From: Cellulophaga sp. BC115SP
GTDB lineage: Bacteria > Bacteroidota > Bacteroidia > Cytophagales > Spirosomataceae
DNA: 64,000 nt
Assembly (NCBI RefSeq): GCF_009905545.1
Contig: NZ_JAAALB010000025.1
Span: forward strand, 19,155-83,154
Direction: 5' to 3'
Below, in pieces: positions 27,578-37,232 of this stretch (position 1 is its first letter; every line of letters starts with the position of its first letter). The translations under genes and the position numbers were made by a program. The notes beneath the pieces were generated by a model that ran no database searches, was not told the DNA's origin, and saw nothing but the letters and a program-made list of their open reading frames with translations.

Positions 27578-28753
27578 ATGAGGATTTTAGAAGTTGCTAA
27601 TGATAAAAAGCTTCAAAAAGAGTTTTTAGAGTTTCCGGTAAAATTATATGCCCAAGATGCTAACTGGATTCGTCCTCTTGACCAAGATATAGAAAATACC
27701 TTTAATCCTGCTAAAAATAAGCATTTTAACCACGGAGAGTGTATCCGTTGGATTTTACAAAGTGATAAAGGTGAAACCATAGGACGTGTAGCGGCTTTTA
27801 TTAATCATGAAACCGCCAAAAATGAAGAGCAGCCTACGGGTGGAATGGGATTTTTTGAGTGTATCGAGAATCAAGAAGCGGCATTCTTGTTGTTTGATAC
27901 TTGTAAAGAATGGCTTGCCAGCCGTGGGATGGAGGCAATGGACGGACCAATCAACTTTGGTGAACGTGACTCTTTTTGGGGCTTAATGATAAAAGGTTGG
28001 AATCATGAACCAACCTACAAAATGCCTTGGACTAAGCAATATTACATTCAGTATTTTGAAGATTATGGTTTCAAAGACTATTTTCAACAATATGTGTATT
28101 CGGCGGGTATTTTGACCTCAAAGACTACACAAAGCGTAATGGACAAAGCCTATCGTGTATTTGCTAATCCTGATATCACCTTTAAGCATATCAAGAAACG
28201 TGAATTGCCGAAGTTTGGCGAAGATTTCCGTATTATCTATAACGAAGCATGGGCAAAATTCCCAGGAGTAAAAGGCATGACCAAGGAGCAGGGACAAAGC
28301 CTAGTTGCTCAGATGAAGCCGATTATCGACGAGCAATTGATATGGTTTGCTTATGATGGAGACAGACCGATTGCCTTTTTTATTGTAATTCCAGATTTAA
28401 ATCAAATTGTCAAACATTTAAATGGCAAATTTGGGATTTGGGAAAAAATCAAGTTTATGCTTCTACTTTGGAAAGGTGTTGTGACGCGTACTTGTGGTTT
28501 GATTTTTGGCGTAGTACCAGATTATCAAGGGAAAGGCGTGGAGTCTGCTATTGCTATGAAGCTTCGTTTGGAAGGGATAAAAGATCCTTTTTTCCAGTAC
28601 GAAACCATTGATATGAACTGGGTAGGCGATTTCAATCCCAAAATGAATCGTTTTGTGTCTCAGTTGGGTACAACTCTCGACAAACAATATATTACTTATC
28701 GCTATTTGTTTGATAGAGAAAAACCATTCAAGCGTTGCCCACGTGTAGGTTAA
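27578..28753 (+). CDS. GNAT-like acyltransferase-fold protein, function unknown
   Basis: The 391-residue protein belongs, as far as I can judge, to a conserved group with a GNAT-type fold. Its N-terminal part (FLEFPVKLYAQDANWIRPL, then GRVAAFIN) resembles a GNAT beta-strand pair. The C-terminal GVVPDYQGKGVESAIAMKL matches the acetyl-CoA-binding Q/R-x-x-G-x-G/A pattern. The central part (about 150-260) includes MDGPINFGERDSFWGL. It is the first gene after a divergent promoter and ends 90 bases before the PfkB kinase gene, which has its own -7 box. The substrate is unknown. Confidence 0.8.
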   Translation: MRILEVANDKKLQKEFLEFPVKLYAQDANWIRPLDQDIENTFNPAKNKHFNHGECIRWILQSDKGETIGRVAAFINHETAKNEEQPTGGMGFFECIENQEAAFLLFDTCKEWLASRGMEAMDGPINFGERDSFWGLMIKGWNHEPTYKMPWTKQYYIQYFEDYGFKDYFQQYVYSAGILTSKTTQSVMDKAYRVFANPDITFKHIKKRELPKFGEDFRIIYNEAWAKFPGVKGMTKEQGQSLVAQMKPIIDEQLIWFAYDGDRPIAFFIVIPDLNQIVKHLNGKFGIWEKIKFMLLLWKGVVTRTCGLIFGVVPDYQGKGVESAIAMKLRLEGIKDPFFQYETIDMNWVGDFNPKMNRFVSQLGTTLDKQYITYRYLFDREKPFKRCPRVG

Positions 28754-28807
28754 TCTCAAAATGATGGTTTCCTGTTTTGAGAACTCTCTGGTTTGCAGAG
28801 TATTTTG

Positions 28808-28815
28808 TATCTTTG
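28808..28815 (+). promoter_or_regulatory. -7 box for the PfkB kinase gene
   Basis: TATCTTTG fits the consensus exactly and lies 28 bases before the ATG at 28844. The -33 element is unclear. Confidence 0.45.
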
Positions 28816-28843
28816 CCAATTATTCAACTATAACAAAAACTAA

Positions 28844-29758
28844 ATGAGTTTATTAGCTATTGGTTCGGTAGCGTTTGATGCTATCGAGACGCCTTTTGGA
28901 AAGACAGATAAAATTATTGGTGGCGCAGGAACATTCATTTCTTTGTCATCTTCATATTTCAAGACACCCGTAAACCTTGTAGCTGTAGTAGGAGAAGATT
29001 TTCCTCAAGAATATATCGAATTACTACAAAACAAAGGAATAGATACTACTGGTCTTCAAATCAAACAAGGAGAGAAGTCTTTCTTCTGGGCTGGTCGTTA
29101 TCATAACAACATGAACTCTAGAGATACCTTGGTAACGGAGTTGAACGTGTTGGCTAATTTTGACCCAATCATTCCTGCAGAGTATCAAGACTGTGAGTAT
29201 TTGATGTTGGGTAACTTGACGCCTGCGGTACAAAAAACAGTAATCGAACGTTTGGCAAACCGTCCGAAATTGATTGTCATGGATACCATGAACTTCTGGA
29301 TGGATATTGCCATGGATGATTTGAAAGCTGTTCTTCAGATGATTGATGTATTGTGTATCAATGATGAAGAAGCTCGTCAGTTGTCTGGTGAATATTCTTT
29401 ACGTGTTGCGGCTAAGAAAATTTTGGGCATGGGACCAAAAACCTTGATTATCAAAAAAGGTGAACATGGCGCATTGCTTTTCCAAGGAGATAAACTATTC
29501 TTCTGTCCTGCACTTCCATTAGAAGAAGTATTTGATCCAACTGGTGCAGGCGATACTTTTGTAGGTGGTTTTATCGGTTATCTTGCTAAAACAGATGATA
29601 TTAGTTTCGAAAACATGAAGCGTGCAATCGTTTATGGTTCGGCTATGGCGTCATTCTGTGTAGAGAAATTCGGTACAGAGCGTTTGATTGACTTAACTTA
29701 CGAAGAGCTTTTGTCACGCGTGCAAGAGTTCAAAGAGTTGGCTGGTTTCGAAGTGTAG
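28844..29758 (+). CDS. PfkB-family carbohydrate kinase
   Basis: This ribokinase/PfkB-fold enzyme phosphorylates a sugar or nucleoside with ATP. The N-terminal glycine pattern (IGGAGTFISLSSSYF) is the first PfkB signature. DPTGAGDTFVGGFIGYLAK is the second, with the Asp of GAGD the expected catalytic base. The central CINDEEARQLSG and LIIKKGEHGALL are typical of the family. The 304-residue length is normal. The substrate cannot be assigned: it is not clearly fructokinase, ribokinase or adenosine kinase. A strong terminator follows. Confidence 0.93.
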   Translation: MSLLAIGSVAFDAIETPFGKTDKIIGGAGTFISLSSSYFKTPVNLVAVVGEDFPQEYIELLQNKGIDTTGLQIKQGEKSFFWAGRYHNNMNSRDTLVTELNVLANFDPIIPAEYQDCEYLMLGNLTPAVQKTVIERLANRPKLIVMDTMNFWMDIAMDDLKAVLQMIDVLCINDEEARQLSGEYSLRVAAKKILGMGPKTLIIKKGEHGALLFQGDKLFFCPALPLEEVFDPTGAGDTFVGGFIGYLAKTDDISFENMKRAIVYGSAMASFCVEKFGTERLIDLTYEELLSRVQEFKELAGFEV

Positions 29759-29784
29759 AAATTATACCCCACTATATTATCAGT

Positions 29785-29822
29785 AAAAAAGCGGTCGGAA
29801 AATAATTTCCGACCGCTTTTTT
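29785..29822 (+). terminator. Intrinsic terminator of the PfkB kinase gene
   Basis: A 15-base perfect stem (AAAAGCGGTCGGAAA and its complement) around a 4-base loop ends in a T run. Confidence 0.88.
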
Positions 29823-29865
29823 GATGCTATCATGCTAGTATTAACATAATCACTCATACACTCAA

Positions 29866-30303
29866 TTAAGATACCCCTCCTGAAATAAAGTTTTGTAAAT
29901 GATTAATTGTATCTTTTTGATCTTCAATAATAAAGCGAACCAAATCTCCCATAGAAACCAATCCTACCACATGTTTTTCGGCAATTACAGGCAAATAACG
30001 AATATGTTTATCTGACATAATTTCCATACACCGCTCAATACTATCCTCAAACCTCACCGAAGCTGGATTGGCTTGCATGATTTCTGCTACCGTTGTGTCA
30101 TGTGAGTTTTTACCCATAATGGCCACTTTTCGTGCATAGTCTCGTTCTGTAAGCAAACCTTTATATTCGCCATCTTGATATACGATGAGTGCACCAATAT
30201 TTTTGGAAATCATAATTTCTAGAGCCTCAAAAACAGGTTTATGGGCCTCAATGGTGTTGACAGTATTTCCTTTGTGTAAGATGAGATGGGATACTTTTTT
30301 CAT
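29866..30303 (-). CDS. CBS-pair domain protein
   Basis: The protein consists almost entirely of two CBS domains (about residues 8-65 and 75-130), with the typical GALIVYQDGEYKGLLTERDY and HIRYLPVIAEKHVVGLVSMG segments. CBS pairs bind adenosyl nucleotides and act as sensors. No catalytic domain is attached, so the target is unknown. I choose the ATG at 30301-30303 (MKKVSHLILHKG, 145 residues). The longer frame to 30363 would need a TTG start and adds 20 residues that do not match CBS proteins. Confidence 0.9.
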   Translation of the reverse strand: MKKVSHLILHKGNTVNTIEAHKPVFEALEIMISKNIGALIVYQDGEYKGLLTERDYARKVAIMGKNSHDTTVAEIMQANPASVRFEDSIERCMEIMSDKHIRYLPVIAEKHVVGLVSMGDLVRFIIEDQKDTINHLQNFISGGVS

Positions 30304-30418
30304 AATTGTCGGTTTTAAGAATTTGATTACTAATAAATTAACTATCTTCTTTCTTAAAACCAAATTATTCTTTCAAAAATCCATCTTTGTTTTTCAAAAT
30401 AATAGAAACTACCTATCT

Positions 30419-31708
30419 TTATTTACCACCAACAGCTACTTCGATAAGCGAATCTGGGTCAAGATGCTTTTGAGCTGCTTCCAAAATATCTTCAGAGGTG
30501 ATTTGTTGAATATGCTGAAAATATTGCTGATAAAAGTCAAGAGGTAATTGTTCTGACATAATCACTTTGTAACGATCTGCGATTTCAAAAGGCGTATTTA
30601 ATGAACCTGCAAAGGCGCCAGACATATAATTACGAACCGTCGTAAGTTCTTCCTCCGAGACAAGTTCGGTACGAAGCACTTGAATTTCTTTTATGATTTC
30701 GTCGATGGTCAGTTGTGTAAATTCTTTTTTAACGTCAGTGCCAACAATAAAATATCCATTTTTGGAGAAAGGAACTACATTTGAGCCTATGCCGTAAGTT
30801 AACCCTTTTTCTTCACGAATATTCTTCATAAGTCTCGAACCGAAATATCCTCCTAGTACTTCATTTACGATTAACATATTGAAATAATCTGGATGCGAAC
30901 GAGTGAAAAGTTGTTTTCCCAGACGAATAGAAGATTGTAAAGCATTCTCTTTTTCAATTAAAAAAGATGTTGCTTCAATTCCTCCATCGGTGTGCTCGTA
31001 GCTAGAAGTATGAGCGTTTCCAACAGGAATATTGCCCAGAATATTGTTTACTGCTTCTATTTCTTGCTCAGTAATTTTACCAGAAAGGAATATTCTGAAA
31101 GGCTGGTTTTGCCAGTGAGATTGATAATACTTGACTAAATTCTCTCTGGTAATATTCTCAATAATTTCTTGGCTTAAATTAGTACCGTAGGGATGAGTCT
31201 CACCAAAAATGCTATTTCGTATTTTTTGGTTTGCCACAAAAGACGTTTTCTCTTGATTAACCTGAATAGTTTGTTGTTGGATTTTTTTGATGGTATCTAA
31301 TTCCTTTTGAGGAAAAATTGAATCCTGCAAAATTTCCTGAACCATAGGTAGTAATTGCCCTAAATGTTTGCTCAAACCATAAACCACAAAGCTAGCTCTA
31401 TCAACACTGTGGGTAAACTCGGTAAATGCTCCATATTGATCAAAAAATTGATTAATACTTGCAGAGTTATGAGCAGAGGTGCCTTCATTGAGCATTTTAG
31501 CGGTAAAGAAAGAAATGCCCTTATTATCGTCAAACCAGTTGCCTGCATTAAAAATCAACTCTAATTTGATAATAGGCTGTTCTCCTACATTAATAATATG
31601 TAGTGGTAAGCCATTGCTCAAGGTGATATTTTTGACAGGAGGGATAAATACCTCTTGAATTGTTTGAAATGCAGGAGTAATAGAACGATCTAAAATATCT
31701 ATAGCCAT
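30419..31708 (-). CDS. M16 peptidase-family protein without the zinc-binding motif
   Basis: The protein has the M16 (pitrilysin/processing peptidase) fold in two halves. The N-terminal half carries LEGxxW-like LELIFNAGNWFDD and the C-terminal half EVLGGYFGSRLMKNIREEKGLTYGIG, cut here to VLGGYFGSRLMKNIREEKGL. Active members have HxxEH in the first half. Here the equivalent stretch is KGISFFTAKMLNEGTSAHN, with no His-x-x-Glu-His. It is therefore expected to be a non-catalytic subunit, as in paired alpha/beta M16 proteins. Its active partner is not adjacent: the neighbours are porV and the CBS protein. No signal peptide is seen, so it may be cytoplasmic. Confidence 0.88.
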   Translation of the reverse strand: MAIDILDRSITPAFQTIQEVFIPPVKNITLSNGLPLHIINVGEQPIIKLELIFNAGNWFDDNKGISFFTAKMLNEGTSAHNSASINQFFDQYGAFTEFTHSVDRASFVVYGLSKHLGQLLPMVQEILQDSIFPQKELDTIKKIQQQTIQVNQEKTSFVANQKIRNSIFGETHPYGTNLSQEIIENITRENLVKYYQSHWQNQPFRIFLSGKITEQEIEAVNNILGNIPVGNAHTSSYEHTDGGIEATSFLIEKENALQSSIRLGKQLFTRSHPDYFNMLIVNEVLGGYFGSRLMKNIREEKGLTYGIGSNVVPFSKNGYFIVGTDVKKEFTQLTIDEIIKEIQVLRTELVSEEELTTVRNYMSGAFAGSLNTPFEIADRYKVIMSEQLPLDFYQQYFQHIQQITSEDILEAAQKHLDPDSLIEVAVGGK

Positions 31709-31776
31709 GTATATGAGAATGCTTTTGTATGAATAAAGTGAAAGCTGAAATTAGTCATTGAAGAGTATAAAAACAA

Positions 31777-31804
31777 AAAAGACATTTCCGAAGAAATGTC
31801 TTTT
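31777..31804 (-). terminator. Intrinsic terminator of the porU-porV operon
   Basis: The stem AAAAGACATTTC / GAAATGTCTTTT around CGAA lies just past the porV stop. The minus-strand tail is TTTTTTGTTTTT. Confidence 0.88.
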
Positions 31805-31828
31805 CTATTAATGTAGTATCTAAGAATC

Positions 31829-32989
31829 TTAGTTAGCTGATACTTTTGGCGCTGAATTTAGGTTTGCTTGTAAAGAAACTCTAAGTGTGTTTGCCAATGG
31901 GCTTCCACTTCCAGTAGGAATCAAATATGAAAAGTCTAAACTATATTTTTTCTCAATTTTGATACCAAAACCAACTGTTGCGTATTTACGATTACCTTTC
32001 CAACCATTTTCGTAGAAGTAACCTACACGTCCAGCAAACATATCGTTGTATAAATATTCTGTACCAAATGAAAGGTTAACTTCTTTTAACTCTTCACTGA
32101 AACCACCTGGCGCATCACCGAATGAACCTAAGATACCACCAATAGCAGTAGAAGGTTGAATCAATTTGCCATTTGAATCATATTTTGGAGTCGGTACCAT
32201 CAATTTATTGATGTCCAATGTTAAAGTAAGTTTATTGCTAGCATCAATAGAGTTGATAGCAGCAAAACCAGCCTTTAGGTTAGTTGGAATGAAGTTAGAT
32301 TCATTACCACCATAAGATACACGACCAGAGATATTTTGAATTGCTACCCCCCAGTTATAGTTCCAAGGCTTATCAGTTTTAGAGGTATGGAAAATACCAA
32401 TATCAGCTGCTACAGAGTTTACAGGTTGAGCAGTAAATGTACCACCTGATGAATTAGTTACTGTTCCGTTGAACAATGTAGAGTTGATATACTTGATGTT
32501 AACCCCTAAGCCTAGTTTATCCGATAACTTACGAGAATAAGAACCTGTTAGGGCATATTCTTTTGAGTTGAAATTACCAAGGATAGAACCATTGTTATCA
32601 GTTTGTTGGAATACCCCCATATCAAAATAATGGAGAGATAGGCCGATTACATCACCACCTTTTAACTTTTTGTATCCGCTAACATTTAGGAGAGCCATGT
32701 CATTTACCAATTGGCGAAGCCATGGAGTGTATGATAAAGAAACACCAATATCTTTGTTAGAGAAAGGCATTTTACCTGGATTCCAAAAAATTGCATTAGC
32801 ATCACCATCAGCGTTTGATGTTGCCACACCAGCGTCACCCATACCGGCAGCACGTGCATCTGGAGTTTGAATTAAAGAAGTAATTACCGGTGACGGTGCA
32901 TTTCTAACTTGAGCTACAACACTTGCAGCAGACATTGTCAATCCAAGCATCAAAGACGCTCTTAGAGCGTTTGTAACTTTTCTAATCAT
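31829..32989 (-). CDS. porV: Type IX secretion system outer-membrane protein PorV (LptO)
   Basis: PorV is a FadL-like 14-strand barrel. In the type IX system it receives substrates from the SprA translocon and hands them to the PorU attachment complex. The 386 residues start with a signal peptide (about 1-26, ending VVAQ). The N-terminal TSLIQTPDARAAGMGDAGVA followed by NAIFWNPGKM is the characteristic PorV start. The remaining sequence shows barrel strands such as YALTGSYSRKLSDKLGLGVN. It is downstream of porU on the same strand (96-base gap), as in many Bacteroidota. Neighbours confirm the assignment. Confidence 0.95.
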   Translation of the reverse strand: MIRKVTNALRASLMLGLTMSAASVVAQVRNAPSPVITSLIQTPDARAAGMGDAGVATSNADGDANAIFWNPGKMPFSNKDIGVSLSYTPWLRQLVNDMALLNVSGYKKLKGGDVIGLSLHYFDMGVFQQTDNNGSILGNFNSKEYALTGSYSRKLSDKLGLGVNIKYINSTLFNGTVTNSSGGTFTAQPVNSVAADIGIFHTSKTDKPWNYNWGVAIQNISGRVSYGGNESNFIPTNLKAGFAAINSIDASNKLTLTLDINKLMVPTPKYDSNGKLIQPSTAIGGILGSFGDAPGGFSEELKEVNLSFGTEYLYNDMFAGRVGYFYENGWKGNRKYATVGFGIKIEKKYSLDFSYLIPTGSGSPLANTLRVSLQANLNSAPKVSAN

Positions 32990-33085
32990 TGTTTTTAAAG
33001 TTAAAGTTGTTCGGATGAGGCACGTTCCAAAAGTAATATATTTTTATGCTAAACAGAAGCTATGCCCTAAAATCCTTTACTTAAA

Positions 33086-36000
33086 TTATTTAACGGATAC
33101 CAATTTGCCGTTTGCTGAAGCCTGATATGATATTGTTCGTGACTTTACAAAAATACGATAAAAGTAAACATCTCTTACAATCATACCAGAATCTTCTGAT
33201 AAATCCCAATAAATTTTATCATAGGGACTCGAAATGTCGTATGCTTGTTGAGAAATCTCTTTAACAAGTGTTCCTCTAGAATCAAATATTTGGAGAGTAA
33301 TATCTACATCATCACCCTCTCTATTGTGCTCAAAACTGAAATATACCTTATCAATGAATGGGTTAGGAAAGGACTTGATATTTTTTAAGGAAGAGATGTT
33401 ATCTTGGACAACCTTAAATCGCAACGAGTTTTCAGATGAATTATTGTATGTATCCCAAACTTTTATTGATAATTTATGATCACCTTCAGTAAGCCCCTTA
33501 AAATCATAGATAATATTGCCTTGTTGATAGTTATTAAGCGTACTTGAATAGTACTGATTTAGTATTATTTGAGTGGTATCATCAAGTGTCAATAGTATTT
33601 GATGACCTAAGCCGTCTGTTGCAATATTAATGCCACTTTCATCTTCTAAGTCTACCAATAACCGAGGATTAGGTGTTGTAATATACGTCTCTTTTTCAAC
33701 TTTTTCATCTAAATATAAATGAATTTTTGGTCCTGTATTATCAACTTTTTGGATTTTGCCTGAACCTCCTATAATTGGTCTTTCAAAACCTATTGCATCT
33801 GTAAAGCCTGTACTGCTTTGAGCATACAACGAGAGTTTTCCTTCTCCATATTGGTAGTTAATATCTTTAGGAAGTACTACCGTTATCTCAAATCGCCCTT
33901 TGTTTACCGTAGCAGTGCCTTTGAACAAAATATTATTATAATCGAGATAAACAAACGGAGCATTGTTAGCCCCAAGAGTACTTACCTTTTGCGCTTTATC
34001 AAATAACGTAATTTGTACTGTTCCACTAAACTGTGTATCGATTAGTCCAGTATTTGCTCGAACTTTTCCCACAATACGAACCTGTTCCAATGCTTTTAGC
34101 GTATCTGAAAGCCCTCGACCTTGTACAAGCATACTATCGATGGTAATCTTTTGTTGCGGATACAATAACTGCATCGACGGGTCACCTAAAAGACTAAAGT
34201 TTCGATTTACGACTCCAACTACACTGGCATTCTTTGTATTTTTGACAATATCTCCTAGGCGTTGCGTTGCCTGTGTATTGCTAGGAAATACATTTTGATA
34301 GAATGCTTCGTTGATTAAATAATTTGTACTTTGATAAACGGGACGTGTTGTCGTTAATAGCGCAATTGCTCCACCTCGATTACTCAATAGTGCTAGTTCG
34401 GCTCCTGAAACCTGATTGGGATCATCATATCGACCAAACTGGCAGGTTGCGGTAAGCATTACAGGCAAATTTTTGAGGTTGCTTAATTTATCAATATCAT
34501 TAATCGTTAAAATTTGCTCTTCAGTCCAACCTGTTTCGGCACCGTGTCCATTATAGTTTACTATCAAAGAACCGTTTTGGAGCGCTTGAAAAAGGGCGTC
34601 TTTAGCCTGTGGACTTCTTTGACCTTCTGCTAAGGATAATAAGGGGTAATTATCTAAATAAATCTTTTGACTTTGGTAGGAGGGATAAAGTTTCTCTACC
34701 AACTGAGAAAAATCTTCTGCGTCGCCTTGATGAAGGTTCCCATCGCCGTTATCTGCTACAAAAGTAATTTTTGAACGCCAATCTCCCAGCTTACTACTAT
34801 TGTGATAGGAGGTGAGTTTGGACACTATATCATTTGCCTCAGCTTTAGTTTTAACAGGAAGGCGACCTACACCAATATCGAGCGTATGATTACCATTGGC
34901 ATTTTCTTCCCAATCTCCTTCTTCAGCTTCCATAAATCCAAAGTAATCATCTGAAGCATAACTTAAGATAGGGTGCAACGATTCTCGACTTTGATAAGCT
35001 GGTATATAAATATTCTTGACTTCATCTCCAATGACCTGACTTCGTCTTTTGAAATCATAAGAGGCATCGCCTAACAAAAGTAAGTATTTTAGTTTTGTTG
35101 GATTTTGATCGTATAAGTATTTTACGAAATCACGAATGGCTGTAATGTCTTGCTTGCCAGAAGAAAATTCGTTGTAGATACTTTCTTTGGTCGCCACAAC
35201 CACATCAAGTTTATCATGACTACGTCTGAAATTCGCCAAAGCTTCAGCACTACTTTGAATAGATACCCCACAGACAATTACCAAATCAGGTGTTTTGAGT
35301 CCATGCAAATTTTGATTATCTATTTTGCTATTAGAGGCGGGTTGCAGTGCGCTTGATTCTTTAAAGAGAATATATTCTTGCAAATCGCTTTGTGTTCCTG
35401 AAATCGTCCAACCTTCGCTATTTTGAGTCAATGTTTGATTAATAGGAACAGCCGAGTTGGTGATATTCCACACCGAAAGTGTATTGTCAGTGTCCGAAAT
35501 TTGCCATTGAAAATCTTTATATTGAAGTTGCTCAAATGACCTAAATCGTAGAGATGTGGCATTGTTGAGCTTGATATTTCTTTTGAGTTGAATGCTCAAA
35601 AAATTTAAAAAGGCACCACCTGATGTAAGGGCTTTTCGATCAAAAGTCAATCCTACATTAATGACATCCGAAGTAACTAATCCACTATTGATGCTAAAGA
35701 TATTTTTTGCGGCTTTGCCTTTATAATCATAGGTACTTGCAGTGATACCTTCCATATTTTGTGAACCCACGGCTTGATTGTTTACCGTAAGGTTGAAAGC
35801 TGTTGCACCATACGAAGTATTGAGTACCGACGACGTTAAGGATATCTGTGAATTACTGGCTATTCCTTGACCTACAAAACTAAATACTTGTTGATTATTG
35901 GCAATAAACTCCTCGCCATACCACTCTTGTCCCGAACCTGCAAATGGAGCTTGTGCCAAAATATTACGCTTATCTATTTCATGAAATTGATAGTCATCAA

Positions 36001-36499
36001 AAAGGCGAATCGTATTGGTAGATTTAACATCTGTAGCTGTTTTAATTCTTTGACCATTACTGCTTGATACTGTCAGAAAGTAATAGGTTGTATCAGAATA
36101 GATATTGATTTGATGAGAAATCTGCTTTTGAGCCTTATCAATAATCAGCTGCTGAGGAGCTTCTCCATAAAAAAGAATATAGTCGGTATCATCCCACTTA
36201 CCGTCTTGTTCGCCTCTTACTAAAATAGCATTTTCAATTAAGTCGATAGGACGAGAAGCACTATTTTTTTGAGGTAACATTTTACCTCCATTACCATATA
36301 ATTTAAGATTCTGTGGCGTTATTTGGCTTAAAGGCCATCCCGCTTTGCTTAAAATGTCTTTATCAATTTTATATATACCACTTTGTGTAATACCAATTTT
36401 TATCCAATTCCCTTCTGAAAGTACGCTTTTTTGAGCTATGCTTTCATAGGTATAAATCATAAAAACTATACAAATTAGTGCCTTCAACCAGTTTTTCAT
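33086..36499 (-). CDS. porU: Type IX secretion C-terminal signal peptidase PorU
   Basis: PorU is the gingipain-fold (C25) sortase-like enzyme that removes the C-terminal sorting domain of T9SS cargo and links the cargo to the cell surface. The 1137 residues include a signal peptide, an N-terminal beta domain, and the C25 catalytic region. The dyad is His652 in YNGHGAETGW and Cys686 in TATCQFGRYDD. An Ig-like domain and a C-terminal segment containing FPNPFIDKVYFSFEHNREG follow. The last part resembles the T9SS sorting domain fold, as known for PorU itself. It is encoded between a SprT-like gene (28-base gap) and porV, all on the same strand. Confidence 0.95.
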   Translation of the reverse strand: MKNWLKALICIVFMIYTYESIAQKSVLSEGNWIKIGITQSGIYKIDKDILSKAGWPLSQITPQNLKLYGNGGKMLPQKNSASRPIDLIENAILVRGEQDGKWDDTDYILFYGEAPQQLIIDKAQKQISHQINIYSDTTYYFLTVSSSNGQRIKTATDVKSTNTIRLFDDYQFHEIDKRNILAQAPFAGSGQEWYGEEFIANNQQVFSFVGQGIASNSQISLTSSVLNTSYGATAFNLTVNNQAVGSQNMEGITASTYDYKGKAAKNIFSINSGLVTSDVINVGLTFDRKALTSGGAFLNFLSIQLKRNIKLNNATSLRFRSFEQLQYKDFQWQISDTDNTLSVWNITNSAVPINQTLTQNSEGWTISGTQSDLQEYILFKESSALQPASNSKIDNQNLHGLKTPDLVIVCGVSIQSSAEALANFRRSHDKLDVVVATKESIYNEFSSGKQDITAIRDFVKYLYDQNPTKLKYLLLLGDASYDFKRRSQVIGDEVKNIYIPAYQSRESLHPILSYASDDYFGFMEAEEGDWEENANGNHTLDIGVGRLPVKTKAEANDIVSKLTSYHNSSKLGDWRSKITFVADNGDGNLHQGDAEDFSQLVEKLYPSYQSQKIYLDNYPLLSLAEGQRSPQAKDALFQALQNGSLIVNYNGHGAETGWTEEQILTINDIDKLSNLKNLPVMLTATCQFGRYDDPNQVSGAELALLSNRGGAIALLTTTRPVYQSTNYLINEAFYQNVFPSNTQATQRLGDIVKNTKNASVVGVVNRNFSLLGDPSMQLLYPQQKITIDSMLVQGRGLSDTLKALEQVRIVGKVRANTGLIDTQFSGTVQITLFDKAQKVSTLGANNAPFVYLDYNNILFKGTATVNKGRFEITVVLPKDINYQYGEGKLSLYAQSSTGFTDAIGFERPIIGGSGKIQKVDNTGPKIHLYLDEKVEKETYITTPNPRLLVDLEDESGINIATDGLGHQILLTLDDTTQIILNQYYSSTLNNYQQGNIIYDFKGLTEGDHKLSIKVWDTYNNSSENSLRFKVVQDNISSLKNIKSFPNPFIDKVYFSFEHNREGDDVDITLQIFDSRGTLVKEISQQAYDISSPYDKIYWDLSEDSGMIVRDVYFYRIFVKSRTISYQASANGKLVSVK

Positions 36500-36527
36500 C
36501 TTTTTTACTATTAGCCTTCCTTTCTAT

Positions 36528-37136
36528 CTATAACAATTTTACTAGCGCATTCGCTGCTACCACATAACGTTTTCCTGTTGTAGTTTCAGTACACAGAAAG
36601 CGTGTTCTTCTAAGCTCTCCTTTCACGAAGCTTCTACCATTGACAATAAAACTTTTGCCTACTTCAACCTGAGTCAAAGGAATATGTTCATCGAGAAGAA
36701 TTGGGGCATCAAAAGCACGGAGCGCATTACTCAAAGGAATACATCCCTGCGTGCTTGCAGAAGGATTTTCTAAATAGGTAATCAATGGTAATAGAATACT
36801 GTCTGGAAAAACTTCTGAAGTAAGAATTGGGAGAAATAACTTTTTAAACATTGCTTTCCATTCTTTCCCATGAGGTTCTCTACGCCGTTTGTAATGCGTA
36901 AAGGTTACAAGGTGCGCCACTTCATGGATATAAGTAATGGTAAAAGCGTACGGATTTAGGTTTTGATTAACGGTTATTTGGTGACCACTTTCTCGACGAA
37001 AGGAATAATCACCTAATTTGGAATTGCGAGGACGAGTTATTTTGAAATTGAATTGATGTTTTTTCCAAAGTTGGAAACAGTAAGGTACAGCCTCAGTGGG
37101 AAAATACTGCTGAAAGGTGGCGTAATCGTTTTTCAT
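36528..37136 (-). CDS. SprT-like zinc metalloprotease-domain protein
   Basis: The 202-residue protein has the SprT/Spartan-type motif HEVAH (71-75) and a third ligand His89 in EPHGKEW. It also has the beta-strand pattern of the SprT fold (FRRESGHQITVNQNLNPYAF, cut to ESGHQITVNQNLNPYAF). The family cleaves DNA-protein crosslinks in eukaryotes (Spartan), but bacterial members are poorly studied. The C-terminal 60 residues (VGKSFIVNGRSFVKGELRRTR) have a small beta-domain pattern. It is the first gene of the operon leading to porU and porV, with a 28-base gap to porU. No functional link to secretion is known to me. Confidence 0.9.
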   Translation of the reverse strand: MKNDYATFQQYFPTEAVPYCFQLWKKHQFNFKITRPRNSKLGDYSFRRESGHQITVNQNLNPYAFTITYIHEVAHLVTFTHYKRRREPHGKEWKAMFKKLFLPILTSEVFPDSILLPLITYLENPSASTQGCIPLSNALRAFDAPILLDEHIPLTQVEVGKSFIVNGRSFVKGELRRTRFLCTETTTGKRYVVAANALVKLL

Positions 37137-37175
37137 GACTCTAATATACAGAAAAACAGAAGGACTATAAAAGCA

Positions 37176-37203
37176 AAAAGCCTCATTCTAAATGAGGCTT
37201 TTC
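37176..37203 (-). terminator. Intrinsic terminator of the small lipoprotein gene
   Basis: The stem AAAAGCCTCATT / AATGAGGCTTTT lies just past the lipoprotein stop. The minus-strand tail is TTTTTGCTTTT. Confidence 0.85.
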
Positions 37204-37232
37204 TAAATTTCTTTCGAAATCGTTCAGGAATA

